From positions 1,638,001-1,702,000 of the forward strand of contig JABELC010000010.1 of NCBI GenBank assembly GCA_028455995.1: DNA of 64,000 bases. The letters are read 5' to 3'. The translations under genes and the position numbers were made by a program. This document shows, one piece after another, positions 23,760-34,497 of the stretch. Position 1 is the first letter of the stretch. Each line of letters opens with the position of its first letter. Below the pieces are notes generated by a model, which was not told the DNA's origin, ran no database searches, and saw only the letters and a list, made by a program, of their open reading frames with translations. The stretch is from Scleromitrula shiraiana. Its lineage: Eukaryota > Ascomycota > Leotiomycetes > Helotiales > Sclerotiniaceae.

Positions 23760-25095
23760 TCATACACCCCCTTAAACGAACTCATCGGATTAATGCAAGA
23801 ATCAGTACTATCCACCAATCTAGCTACCTTTCTAGATCGCAAACCTGATTTTGCTAGTGGGGTGTCTGGATCTAAGATATTGGTACAAGATATCCCTGAG
23901 TTTACTGTATTCAGAGATCTTGTTTCTTCGGTTTCTCAGACTGGGAAGTGTCATTTGGATGTTGGATTTTGGAACTGATTCTTTAGTGGTGTTGAATTGC
24001 TTAGATACTTCGTTTTGACTTTCAGGATTTTGTTCGTCTTCCTCCTCTTTTTCTCCTCCTTCTTCTTCTTTTTCTTCTTCGCGTTCCTGCCCATCCTCTT
24101 CCTCTTGTTCTTACTCCGCCATTTCTTCCTCCTCCTCCTCCTCCTCCTCCTCCTCCTCTTCATTGGAATTCTCCTCACCACCCTCATTAGAACTCCCCTC
24201 CCATTCCACAACCACATGTCCATCATCCACCCCATAATCCCCCACATCAAACGCAAGTCCAACGCGCTCGTTAACCTCTCACCACTCGTATTAACAACCC
24301 CAAATTATCTCCCATACCCCGATAATACACGTCGGTATTCCCCTCACCATTCCCGATACTGTCTATCAAATTTCCAAGAAGCGAGGCCTCTATCTACATC
24401 TACCTCGCGTGGTAAGCCATCTCCATCTCCATCTCCATCTCCATCTCCTAAACTACTTATCACGAATCTAGCGGAACTCCTATCCTTTACTTTGGCCAAA
24501 CCAACTGATAATTGGCCCTGTGTGATTACATCTGAAGAGTGGTTGCCACGAGTGCATTTATCGAGTACATAGTGAGGATAGCCATCGTTCAGATTCTTAC
24601 AAAGGATCCCCTTGTATTCGCCAGATCATATTGGAGTAGAACACAGAGATATTCTTGGTATCTTCTTCTCATCCGAGAGAGATTTTCTTCCTGCTACTAG
24701 TATAGAGATCTTTCGAAGTGAGGATCTGCTTTTATTCTAGCATAGTGATCTATTTTTGCAGCGGGAATGGACCGATTGATTCTGAAGTACCATGGGGATC
24801 TTTCCGTATTTCTTAATAGTCCATTTTGGTTATTGTGAATCTTCTGGGAATACCTTGTCGAGTGTTTTGAATTGTGTTTACCTTCAACATTGTACCTTCA
24901 ACATTGTACCTTCAACATTGTACCTTCAACATCGATGATTTCCTCTCCGGGATTCAAATCAACATCGCTGTCCTCATCTGTCTCGCCATCGTCTTCCTCC
25001 CCTGTAGCTTCTGCATCGATATCCTTCTATGCGAGCTCGCGCTTACTCGAGGATTCGTACTCCGCTTCGCCGACATGCCGATCTTTATTAGCCAT
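23760..25095 (-). pseudogene. Probable decayed gene for an acidic, low-complexity protein
   Basis: No single frame is open, but protein-like segments follow one another on the minus strand in different frames. An ATG at 25095 begins MANKDRHVGEAEYESSSK. After a plausible intron comes the acidic run GEEDDGETDEDSDVDLNPGE. A GDGDGD repeat follows near 24450, then YYRGMGDNLG (about 24,315), GDYGVDDGHVVVEWEG (about 24,240-24,190), a long poly-Glu run (about 24,165-24,130) and EQEEEDGQ. Near the end come LDPDTPLAKSG and MSSFKGVYEE. Joining them needs several frame changes or unrecognised introns, including past an in-frame TAA in the Glu-rich part. I do not recognise the family. It may be a multi-exon gene that I could not resolve rather than a dead one. 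Confidence 0.4.
24881..24935. repeat. Four tandem copies of a 14-nt unit
   Basis: The unit CTTCAACATTGTAC is repeated about four times, ending in a slightly changed copy. It lies inside the decayed acidic-protein locus. Confidence 0.9.
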
Positions 25096-26871
25096 CGTGA
25101 AGCAGCGGTTCCGATAATTAGCTAAATGCTGCAAATAGATTGTCACTTTGCAACAGAAGGAGATATACAAAAAGCGGAATATCAATATCATTTTCATTTT
25201 CATTTTCATTTTCATTTTCATTTTATGAGTCGTTAAAAAGGAGTAACAAAGCTCCTCAACATCAAAGCCGGAAATGCAACTAGCAAGAAAACAAGCATCA
25301 TAGAAATAACTTAAAGGTAAAGTAAAGTAAAGTAAGGTAAAGTAAGGGAATCCACAGATTCGAACCTTCCGCTTCGCTGTTAATTAATAAGCCTTAGGAT
25401 CGGTCCGTCTAGTAAAATAATCCTGTTCTATCATGATGATATAATCAGATCCGGTTTTTCCGGCACGTAAACCATATTATGATGGATTATGTCCGGCCCG
25501 ACGGAGCAGTATATATATATATACATACATACATACATACATACATACATCCATGGGCTATTTATTCTAACTATAGAATCGATTGATTTAAAGCCGCGAA
25601 GACCGAAATCTTGCTACTAGTAGGATTGATTTCACGGTATAGTAGATAAATCTCTTCATCGTATGTGACTGGAAATGAAGTTTATGTTTATGTTTATGTT
25701 TATGTTTATGTTTATGTTTATGTTTATGTTTATGTTTATATTTATACATTCGATTGGCTTCCAGACTTCTATGCACTCACTCACTGGCTCATTGGATTAA
25801 TTGGCATGACGATGCATTGGCGCGTGGATTTGATGGATTTGATGGATTTGATGGATTTTATGTCCGATTAGTGTATTCCTGTTTCTTCGGAGAAACTACC
25901 TTGTGAATACTCCGGTACTATGTATAGGTTCGAGTATAGGATATGGATATGGATATGGTATGGTATGGTATAGGTGGTTCTCCGCCCCTAGTTTGTATGT
26001 ACCCTGATGGCGAGAATTATTAGGGAGGTTTTTGGATTGGGGAGTACGGGAGGCGAGATGGATTAGTGGTGCAGTAAGTGGGATGTTGCGTTGTGTTGTA
26101 TTGTATTGTGTTGTGTTGTGTGGCAATATGTTGGTGAGTGAGTAATAAGAGTGTAAAAAGGAGTTTGGACAAAGGAGTTCTCGGAGTTTTTGGAGACTGA
26201 TGGACAATTGATTGATGGGCAATTGATTGATGGGCAATTGATTGATGGGGAGGATATTGTATGATCATGATAGATAAAGGGATTAATCTATTCTTGAATA
26301 TTGATTTCAAATACACGGGTATGATGTATATAAAAGATATCCCTTTACCATTGTGATATAGATATAGATATATATATAGATATAAAAACCTACTATATTT
26401 ATTATTGTATTTGCCTCTCAAATTCACGAGTCTCAAAAACCATCTCGAAGCTTCCTTTATAAAATTCACACAATAACAAGCCATCCCATCCAAGATCGTA
26501 TAGCCGACCAAATAAATAATAATAATTCTCGTTCTTTACTTAACTCCAAGCAAATCATCATCTCATATGAGATTCTAATTTGCTTAGTAACCTGAAATCC
26601 GAACCCACTCAACCCTACTCAAAAAAAAGCACCCCACTACTTATGACGACTTTTTTTGGAGGGGTGAATGAATAAAAACAAATAATAAGACAAGACTACA
26701 TTACATTATTTGAAGCATCGACCGTCTCAACAATCTATTTCATTCCATTATAAAACTCTTTCTCTCTTCCTCTTCTTCTTCTTCTTCTTACTCTCTTACA
26801 ACTACAATCAATCAAATCAATTATTTTTTAAAATAAAATATACCCTTCAATTAAATAACAGAATCATAATT
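25096..26871. other. Microsatellite-rich intergenic region
   Basis: No gene is supported. Repeats follow one after another: TTTTCA hexamers (25188-25225), AAAGT-type pentamers (about 25316-25346), ATAC tetramers (about 25522-25552), TTTATG hexamers (25680-25740), TGGATT-type repeats (about 25828-25860), TTGTG-type repeats (about 26090-26122) and a 14-nt GGCAATTGATTGAT repeat (about 26200-26250). The last 150 bases contain a CT-rich tract and are probably the transaldolase promoter and 5' UTR. Confidence 0.7.
25680..25740. repeat. TTTATG hexanucleotide repeat, about 10 copies
   Basis: A near-perfect hexamer array. Both strands are open across it because the unit length is a multiple of three, which creates artefactual Tyr-Val and Lys-His repeat ORFs. 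Confidence 0.95.
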
Positions 26872-28301
26872 ATGTCTACTTCATTGGATCAACTTAAAGC
26901 TACTGGCACTGTAAGTTCTTTTTATTTTATTTTTATTTTTCGTTATCCTTTTTGTTTTGTTGAGTTTCATGGAGATGATTTGAAGGGCGGATAACTCGGA
27001 GAAGGAGTTCAGGAGTTGGGATTTGAAGAGTGAGATGAAGTATGACAACGATGATGATGACCAGGAGGAAAATAAGAGAAGAATATCGGGATTTATTAAA
27101 TTGAATTGTTATGCTAATCATTATTTGGGATATACATAGACTGTTGTCAGTGACTCTGGTAAGTAATCATCATCTCCAATTTTATCTAACCTTCCATCTC
27201 ATCCCCATCAATAAAACAACCACTAACTCGTATCTTTATCTAGGTGACTTCGCATGTACGTTTTTAATCCATTACCATCACCACAATATCCTCAACTAAC
27301 AAAATTCCATTAGCAATTGGAAAATACAAGCCTCAAGATGCCACCACCAACCCATCTTTGATTCTCGCTGCATCCAAGAAGGAGGAATACTCTAAACTCG
27401 TCGATGCGGCTGTTGCATATGGAAAGAAGCAAGGTGGTGATATCGATGCCCAGGTTGATGCCACTCTTGACCGTCTCCTTGTTGAGTTCGGTAAGGAGAT
27501 TTTGGCTATTGTCCCTGGTAAGGTTTCAACTGAGGTTGATGCTCGTTTCTCTTTTGATACCAAGGCTACTGTCGATAAGGCTCTTCATCTTATTGAGGTA
27601 TGTACACATTTTTAATCCTACAAGTCGTTCACCGCCATGTGTGATGAAAATATTACGAAACAAATTTTAACATTAAAATCTAGCTCTACAAATCCGTCGG
27701 TGTTGATAAGTCAAGAGTTCTTATCAAGATCGCTTCCACTTGGGAAGGTATTCAAGCCGCCCGTATCCTTCAACGCGACCACTCTATCAACGTAAACCTT
27801 ACCCTCCTCTTCTCCAAAACACAAGCCATTGCCGCCGCCGAAGCCGGTGCATTCCTCATCTCCCCATTCGTCGGTCGTATCCTCGATTGGTTCAAGAAAT
27901 CCACCGGAAAGACCTACTCCGCCCAAGAAGACCCAGGAGTCGCATCCGTCAAGTCCATTTTCGACTACTACAAGAAATTCGGTTACAAGACCATCGTTAT
28001 GGGTGCTTCTTTCCGTAACACTGGTGAAATTACCGAGCTTGCTGGTTGTGATTACTTGACCATTGCTCCTAAGTTGTTAGAGGAATTAATGTCCTCTTCT
28101 GAGGCTGTACCAAAGAAACTCGATGCAAGCAATGCTTCAAGCTTGGATATCGAGAAGAAGACCTATATCGATGATGAGCCAAACTTCAGATTCGACTTCA
28201 ACGAGGATGCTATGGCCGTAGAAAAATTGAGAGAGGGTATCAGTGGATTCGCCGCTGATGCAGACACTTTGAAGGATATCTTGAAGGCAAAGTTGCAATA
28301 A
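26872..28301 (+). CDS. TAL1: Transaldolase
   Basis: Non-oxidative pentose phosphate pathway enzyme. It moves a dihydroxyacetone unit between sedoheptulose-7-phosphate and glyceraldehyde-3-phosphate in the cytosol. Five exons are inferred: 26872-26910, 27140-27158, 27244-27255, 27314-27597 and 27684-28301, giving 323 residues, the normal length. The joined start reads MSTSLDQLKATGT, then TVVSDSGDFASIGKYKPQDA (first 20), matching the family's N-terminus exactly. The Schiff-base lysine is Lys133 in VLIKIASTWEG. SINVNLTLLFS and GRILDWFKK also fit. The second and third exons are only 19 and 12 nt, so ORF-based prediction loses them. Codon use is biased to C- and T-ending optimal codons, consistent with high expression. 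Class I transaldolase is very secure. Confidence 0.97.
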
Positions 28302-29203
28302 ATTCTTAGGGATACATCAGATTGAGAGTGTTTAAGTCTTTGAATTTGTTGTTGGGGATGCAGGGGAGGGATGGATGTTTTGTTAAAAATGGTACATTTG
28401 ATATGTCGGGTTTGGGTTTTACATACACAACAAATACGTTTATATCGAACAATGAATGAATGAAATGAAACGAATAAATATATCAAATTTTCCTATGCAA
28501 TTAAATCGTGCGTGTTGGGATTGAATAATATATGTGAGCTGTCCTGCACCAATATGAATCCTCAAATCATCTTACAGATATTACTGGGATATGGTTACTA
28601 GCGTAATCATTACCTAGTTTGATAGGTCAGCCTTGTCATAAAATCCATATCCAAATGATATCGGAAAAAAAAAAAAGTTTATCTTCAGCCTTGTCATCTC
28701 AGACTTCACCATCGACCTCATACATCATTGTTGTCCTCCAAGTTTGTATTATATCTGTTGTTTACGATTGAATCCGTTCTTTATCATTGACAAATTTTCG
28801 ACTTCGCGGCTAACATCTATCTATATATGAAGTCAGGATTTGGGATTCAATTCTTTTTCAGTCTGATCTGATCCTATGTTTCATTCTTCTTTTATCAGGC
28901 TGAGGGGGTGGTAATATTTTTTTTTTTTTTTGATTTACTCATTTCATTCATCCAACCTTGGGAATTTGGAAGGGTTTGTTTGTGCTTTGTTTGTGCTTTG
29001 TTTGTATAGACTGCATTGGAGCTGGAGAATTAATATATCTTATCAATTGGGCTCTTCTTACCTGAGCAAGGAAAACATAACGCCATATCGTATCAACCAT
29101 CGCTCGATTTCGCAGCCTTATCCCTCCTCGTCCTCTTCCTCCTCCTCGTCCTCCTCCTCCTATACCTCCTCCTCTTCTTCTTCCATAACTAGCATTCCCA
29201 ACC
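28302..29203. other. Intergenic region
   Basis: No gene is seen. It holds the transaldolase 3' UTR and the upstream region of the GTPase gene. Features are A and T homopolymers (28666-28677 and 28918-28931), a TTTGTGC-type repeat near 28976-29003 and CTCCTCGTC-type repeats at 29125-29185 just before the next start codon. Confidence 0.6.
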
Positions 29204-31364
29204 ATGCTTTCGAACCTCCGCACACGCATACATGTCACCTCCTCTATCAAGAGAGCAGGAAGAATATTGTCACCATGTGAGAATTCCAGGGTCAATGGAA
29301 GGGTAATGATGGGTAGGAGTAGGAGTGGGAGTGGGAGTGGGAGTGGGAGTGGGAGTGGGAGTGAGAGTGTTCGATGTTTTGGCACCTGCTATACCTCTAG
29401 CTCTCTCATAACAACGACCTCAAAGGAAATAACACGGTCCATCGTCCGCTCTACTCTCTCAAAATCATATCATTTAGGTTATCGTACTTGTCGATATTAC
29501 GGGTCCTCTTCCTCTTCCTCTTCCTCACACTCCCCCGACCCCGACTCCGCTTCAAACGCAACAACAGCTTCCAATACCGCTACGAAACCCATCCCCCGCT
29601 CCACCTTCCCCTTCAACCATCTATCAAACTCACTGCCTAAATCTTATCATCTGAAGCAACATACTTCATCATTTAAAAAAATGAAAATAAATTCAATCTC
29701 CCAATATCGCTATTCTAGCACAACCACATCCACCTCTTCGATTCCCTCCGCTTCAGACGCAATAACGGCTCCCAATGTAGTTAAGAAGTTTATCCCCCGC
29801 GATACCTTCCCCTTCGATCATCTATCGGGCTCGTTGCCTAAGTCGTATTATTTGGGGCATCATGCTTCGTCTTTTAAGAAGATGAAAAGAAATTCAATCT
29901 CCCAATATCGTTATTCTAGCACAACTACAACCACCTCTTCGATTCCCTCCACTTCAAACACAACAACGGCTCCCAATGTAGTTACGAAGTTTATCCCCCG
30001 CGACACCTTCCCCTTCGATCATCTATCAGGCTCGCTGCCTAAGTCGTATTATTTGGGTCATCATGCCTCGTCACTTAAGAAGATGAAAAGAATGCTATCA
30101 CCCAACTCTGGGACAGGCGCGGCAGTCGATTTGGTTATTGAGTGTCGGGATTTTAGAGTACCGGTTACGGGGAGGAATCCGTTATTGGAGGAGGTGGTGG
30201 GGAGTGGGCTTGTGGGGTTGGGTGGTGAGGGGAAGAGTAGGGAGGGTGGGGAAGATGGGATAAATGGGGATGGTGGGTTAAGGGGGGTGGAGGGTGTAGG
30301 TGGTGGGGAGGGGATGGGGATTGGGAGGATGGTTGTTTATACTAAGAGGGATTTGGGGGAGCAGGGGAAGGCGGGGAAGAATGTGAGTTTATTTCATTTC
30401 GTTTTATTACTTTGAAATCGGTGGCTAGGAATGGGATAAATGATTTAAAGAAAGAGAAAGAGTTAGCAATGAGCAGAGAGAATCACCTCCATATCCATAC
30501 ATACCCCGATCAAACAAACACAAACACTAACATCCCCCCCTACAGAAAGAGTCCATCCTCCGCACCCTCCACGCAACCCACACCCCTCCAACCCCCGCCC
30601 TCTTCTCCTCCCACCTCTCCAAATCTAGCACCCTCCAAATCCTCGCCTCCATAAAATCCTTCGCCCAATCCAACCCCTCCCTAACCGGCACCCGCATCCT
30701 CATAACCGGCATGCCCAACGTCGGCAAATCCTCCCTCCTCAACGCTCTTCGCTCTTCCGGGTTACATCTTGGCAAAGCGGCGTTCACGGGTGATCAACCG
30801 GGTGTGACGAGGAAGATTGCGCATAGCGGCGTTAAGATTATTGGGGGCGATGAGATGGACGGTGGGGTGCAGGGTGGTGTGTATGTGGTTGATACGCCGG
30901 GGGTGTTTATACCGTATGTGCCTGACGCGGAAGCGATGTTAAAGCTCGCACTCATCGGGTGTGTAAAAGATGGGATTGTGGATCAAGTGGTGGTTGCGGA
31001 TTATCTGCTGTATGTGATTAACAAGAGGGGTTTTGGGGGGGTGTATAGGGAGTGGAGTGGGGAGACTAATGATGTGGGGGAGTGGTTGGAGAGGGTGGGT
31101 AGGAAGACGGGGATGTTGGGGAGGGGGGGAGTGGTGGATGTGGATAAGGCGGCGGGGTGGATGGTGCAGAGGTGGAGGAGGGGGGAGCTGGGGAAATTCG
31201 GGTTGGATGATTTGGAGGGCGTGGGTGGACAAGGGAAGGCCGTTTGGGCCGAAGAAGAGAGGAGAAGTTTGAGTCAAGCGAGAAAGGGGAGGAAGGATGA
31301 GATAAGGGCGAGGACCAAATCAAAAGGTGGCGGTGGGGGTGGCGGTGGGGGTGTGGTTAGGTAG
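29204..31364 (+). CDS. MTG1: Mitochondrial ribosome-assembly GTPase, Mtg1/RbgA type
   Basis: Circularly permuted GTPase of the YlqF/RbgA/Mtg1 family, needed for assembly of the large mitochondrial ribosomal subunit. Two exons (29204-30382 and 30546-31364) give 665 residues. The motif order is permuted as expected: G4 TKRD at about 379-382 in exon 1, G1 GMPNVGKSS at about 448 and G3 DTPG at about 510. GKAAFTGDQPGVTRK lies between G1 and G3. Upstream of G4 is the typical VIECRDFRVPVTGRNPL. The N-terminus is basic and Ser-rich, fitting a mitochondrial presequence. It holds a Gly-Ser repeat and three tandem copies of the conserved FIPRDTFPFDHL-to-KKMK segment. This explains why the protein is longer than the usual 350-500 residues. 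Gly-rich insertions lie between motifs. Exon 1 ends G-rich, exon 2 begins C-rich, then turns G-rich. Other starts within the repeats are possible. Confidence 0.9.
29588..30113 (+). repeat. 201-nt in-frame tandem repeat inside the Mtg1-like gene
   Basis: Equivalent codons of the PR(S/D)TFPF segment fall at 29588, 29789 and 29990, exactly 201 nt (67 codons) apart. Copies 2 and 3 are nearly identical. Copy 1 is more diverged (PIPRSTFPFNHL). A possible fourth partial copy (LSKSYHLGYRT) lies just upstream near 29455. Each copy ends with a KKMK-like lysine cluster. Confidence 0.93.
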
Positions 31365-32984
31365 ATACCTAAAACATATAAATCTAAACAAAAAACCCAC
31401 TACTAAATCCACCAGTAAATCCAACTCTACACACCCCATCCATTCTCGGGTAATCCCAGACAGAATCCCTAGTACCAGTATGTATATATCCCAACAAACC
31501 CAACTCAACTCAATACTACACTACAATATCTCAGTATCTCAGTTTCCCACACACTGGCATACACCATCAAAAAAAAAAACAAAGAATCACAATATTCCAA
31601 ACGGATTTAATATAACTATCGATATATATTCTTTTAACGCTAGTATAGTGTCGAGTGTTCCATTGGTGGTTTGGAGACTGGACATTGCTTGGTATGGGGA
31701 TATCGTGTGATATATAGTAGATATATGATGGATAATGAGAGGAATGGGATGGGATATGATAGGGGGGTATTCTGCATGTTGGTGTTGGTGTGGGGTGTGG
31801 GATGAGAGAAGAGAGAAGAGAGAAGAGAAGAGAGAAGAGAGAAAAAAGTTCTTGGGAGACTCGGAGGCGGGCGGATATTAGGGGGGCTTTGGTTTTAGTA
31901 TGGGATATTTATGTATGGATGGATGGATGGGGTGGGAGGGGTGAGATTTCGGGTGGGTATGGTATGGGTTGGTATGGGTTGGGTTGGGTTGGGTATGTAG
32001 GGATTTTAACTCTAACTTGGATTTTGGAATATATGATAGTAATGAGGACTGGGACTCGGAGGTTATTGGTGGGATGGTAGAGTTTAGAGATTTGAATCTA
32101 GAGATTGGAATTAGATGGTAGAAAGAAATATGTATAACTTGCAGAGAGCCTGAGTGGAATATTAAAGGGGTTGTGATAGATTGTGGGGTTGAGATGTGGG
32201 ATAAATAAAAATAACTTAAAATCTATCAGGTAGGTTGGTATGACTTGGTGGTTGTAACTTTATGATTGGTTTAGAATTGGAGATATGGAATTATTTGATG
32301 ATTATGAAAGAGACTGGGGTGAATGTTGAGAAGTTCTGGTTCACTGGCAGGGAGTGGGGATTAGAGGAAGTGACTTGGAGTGGTTGAAGGACTCGGGGGC
32401 GTAAAGGTTTATGGTTTTCGTTTAAGGGTTTTCATTTAAGGAGTTTCGGTTAGATTGTTAATATGTATGCGAGGGGATTAAGTAATACGTTGTTTTAGTC
32501 TGGGTATATGGAATTAGATAGTCTAATTAGTTAACTTTGAGATAGATATCAAAAAACTTTTCTTATTGAATAATAAATAATAGTAATTCATCACTAATTG
32601 AAAGATTAAACAAGATTTGTCTGATGATAAAGGATAAAAGCTGGTAATATTAGGTTTCACCAGGAATATTTATAGATATTCATCTAGAGTGAGGAGGTCA
32701 CGGTGACACTATAACATTCAAGTTGTTTGAGAATAATGTGGGGTATCTAAATATTTATACATAAATATTGAACTACATTCAGCTTGTTCCGTAATGACCC
32801 ATTGATAGTCGTATACCACATACATATAGTATAGATAGGTAATATAAAATACATGAATATAACATAGTCTCGCATAAAGACTAAAGAAAATGCCAGTGAC
32901 TGACATCGCCGATAATGACTCACACATTGTACTAGTATTACACCGAGCTAATGTCTACAAATTCTAAATACATCATCGATCTCA
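31365..32984. other. Gene-free region with strand-asymmetric composition
   Basis: No gene is supported. The first 250 bases after the GTPase stop are C- and A-rich on the plus strand. From about 31,660 to 32,450 the plus strand is G-rich and C-poor, with AGAGAAGAG repeats at 31804-31845 and GGGTT-type repeats at about 31950-31995. From 32,450 on it is ordinary AT-rich DNA. Confidence 0.6.
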
Positions 32985-33800
32985 AACCTTAACCTGTTCA
33001 AGTGCATGAGCATAGCCCCCTAATTTTCCTCGCTAAATTTACCCCTGCCAGATTCAAGTGATTAAAAACTGAATTCTGTCAGTTGCTTTACCTGTTACTA
33101 GTAAATCTATCAAAACTCACGAAATGTTCTGGCGCTTGACATTGAGATTGTTTAAATGACTATCTAAAGATCTTGGGAGCAAACCCCAAGGGGTATAGTA
33201 ATTCCAGGTAGTCCCCGAAGACAGATGGGCAAGTATATTGACGAAGTGGCCAAAAGGACATCACATTCATGGTCATGTAAAAGTCGTACTAGATCTGCTC
33301 CTGATTCCTCCATACGCTCCTATGCAGCTTTACACTCCAAATACTCAGCGGATCCAGGGGCATATCTAGCAGATTCAAGCCAAGAAGCTCCAAAGTCCTC
33401 GTGTCGCTCTTCGGGGCTTTTCTTGATGAATTCAATCAGGTCAGAGAGATCACGGGTGTTGATTTGATTGTGATTGAGATCACTAAAGAATTTCTTTTAA
33501 TCTGTCGCTCGAATTGGAATCTCCTTAGAATATACTACAGAAGCTAACAACTTGAACTCTTGCGCAACAATACATCTTGAAGGAGGTCTTCTCATGCTAC
33601 TACTGGGACGCCACTTTAATAATTCGATTCCATCAATAATGGCAGCATCAAGTGATGCTAGTATGGAAAGGACTCTGTCGAACGCGACCTCGAGCTAGGG
33701 GTCACTTTTCGCAGTTGTCACGACAGATTTTGTCACCTCAAAGTTGTTTAATTGGATAACTAATCGGCTTGACTGAAAGCAATCTCAACCAATATATACA
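32985..33800 (-). pseudogene. Amidase-signature gene relic with several stop codons
   Basis: Minus-strand translation shows the C-terminal part of an amidase-family enzyme. In one frame, AFDRVLSILASLDAAIIDG is followed by KFFSDLNHNQINTRDLSDLI, then FIKKSPEERHEDFG, DVLLATSS and GLPGITIPLG. After one frame change come FSEEN and GYAHALEQ, which match the usual amidase C-terminus. Stop codons interrupt the same frame at 33787-33785, 33697-33695, 33499-33497 and 33322-33320, all spaced by multiples of three. Each could come from a single C-to-T change on the coding strand (CAA, CAG or CGA). The catalytic N-terminal half was not found. This is a dead gene, and the identity of the exact amidase subfamily is open. 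Confidence 0.75.
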
Positions 33801-34497
33801 GCGACTCTAACACCTTCTAGAGCATTGGTAGTGCAGGTTTCTGCATACATAGGTTTTCCCGAAAAGGTAATGCATGTGTTGTTTCGTCTCCTTCATCTTT
33901 ATGTTCTCGTGAATCGGTTTTTGAACTGTATGCTATCTCTGTAAAATGATCCATCTTACCTGATCAAAAAGAATGTCCACAATAACGGAATGTCGAACAC
34001 CATGTATAGTTCTTTCCACATGATGGATAGAGATATCGAATGTTAATGGATGTCTTAAAAGAAATTATGTGGTTGATTTATTCTCTAGAATTTCCCATCG
34101 TACAATTCAAGGGCTACTCTAAGAATGAAGCATTATTTTTGATAAACAACAACTATTTTACTCTTGTTGCTTATTTTAAAAGTTCAAGCTTTTTAGATTG
34201 AATCGAAGTCTAATATATGCTATATGTTTTCATAAACTATATATGTTGCAGTATGTACATATGATATAACCCAAAATGTATGGTTGCTTTTGTGAACATT
34301 CGCTCTTTGTTATATCAAGAAACAGGCGATTATATGGTAGATTGGACAACGATGACGGTTCTGAAAGACGATTTTGGAAGAGTGAAGTGGGATAATAGAA
34401 AGGCAGTGCGGATATAGATTTCTGAATGGTTTTAACAATACTAATGAGTATTAAACAACTATTTTATAATACTTCAATACTCAACTAAAATTGTACA
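33801..34497. other. AT-rich region
   Basis: No gene was recognised. It may contain the more decayed 5' half of the amidase relic, but I could not follow it. Confidence 0.4.

Noticed and set aside
23997..24572. 191-residue plus-strand ORF with Phe/Leu-rich start
   Set aside because: The Phe/Leu runs are the reverse complement of a Glu-rich repeat on the minus strand. This is not a real membrane protein.
24881..24935. Short regular repeats considered as a CRISPR-like array
   Set aside because: The 14-nt units are directly adjacent with no spacers, and the organism is a fungus.
25330..25400. tRNA-like GGTTCGAATC box on the minus strand
   Set aside because: No matching A box, acceptor stem or T-arm pairing was found.
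28948..29385. Minus-strand ORF with Leu-Pro repeats
   Set aside because: It is antisense to the Gly-Ser repeat of the Mtg1-like gene.
31950..31995. GGGTT-type repeats that could look telomeric
   Set aside because: The unit is not TTAGGG, the array is short and irregular, and genes lie on both sides.
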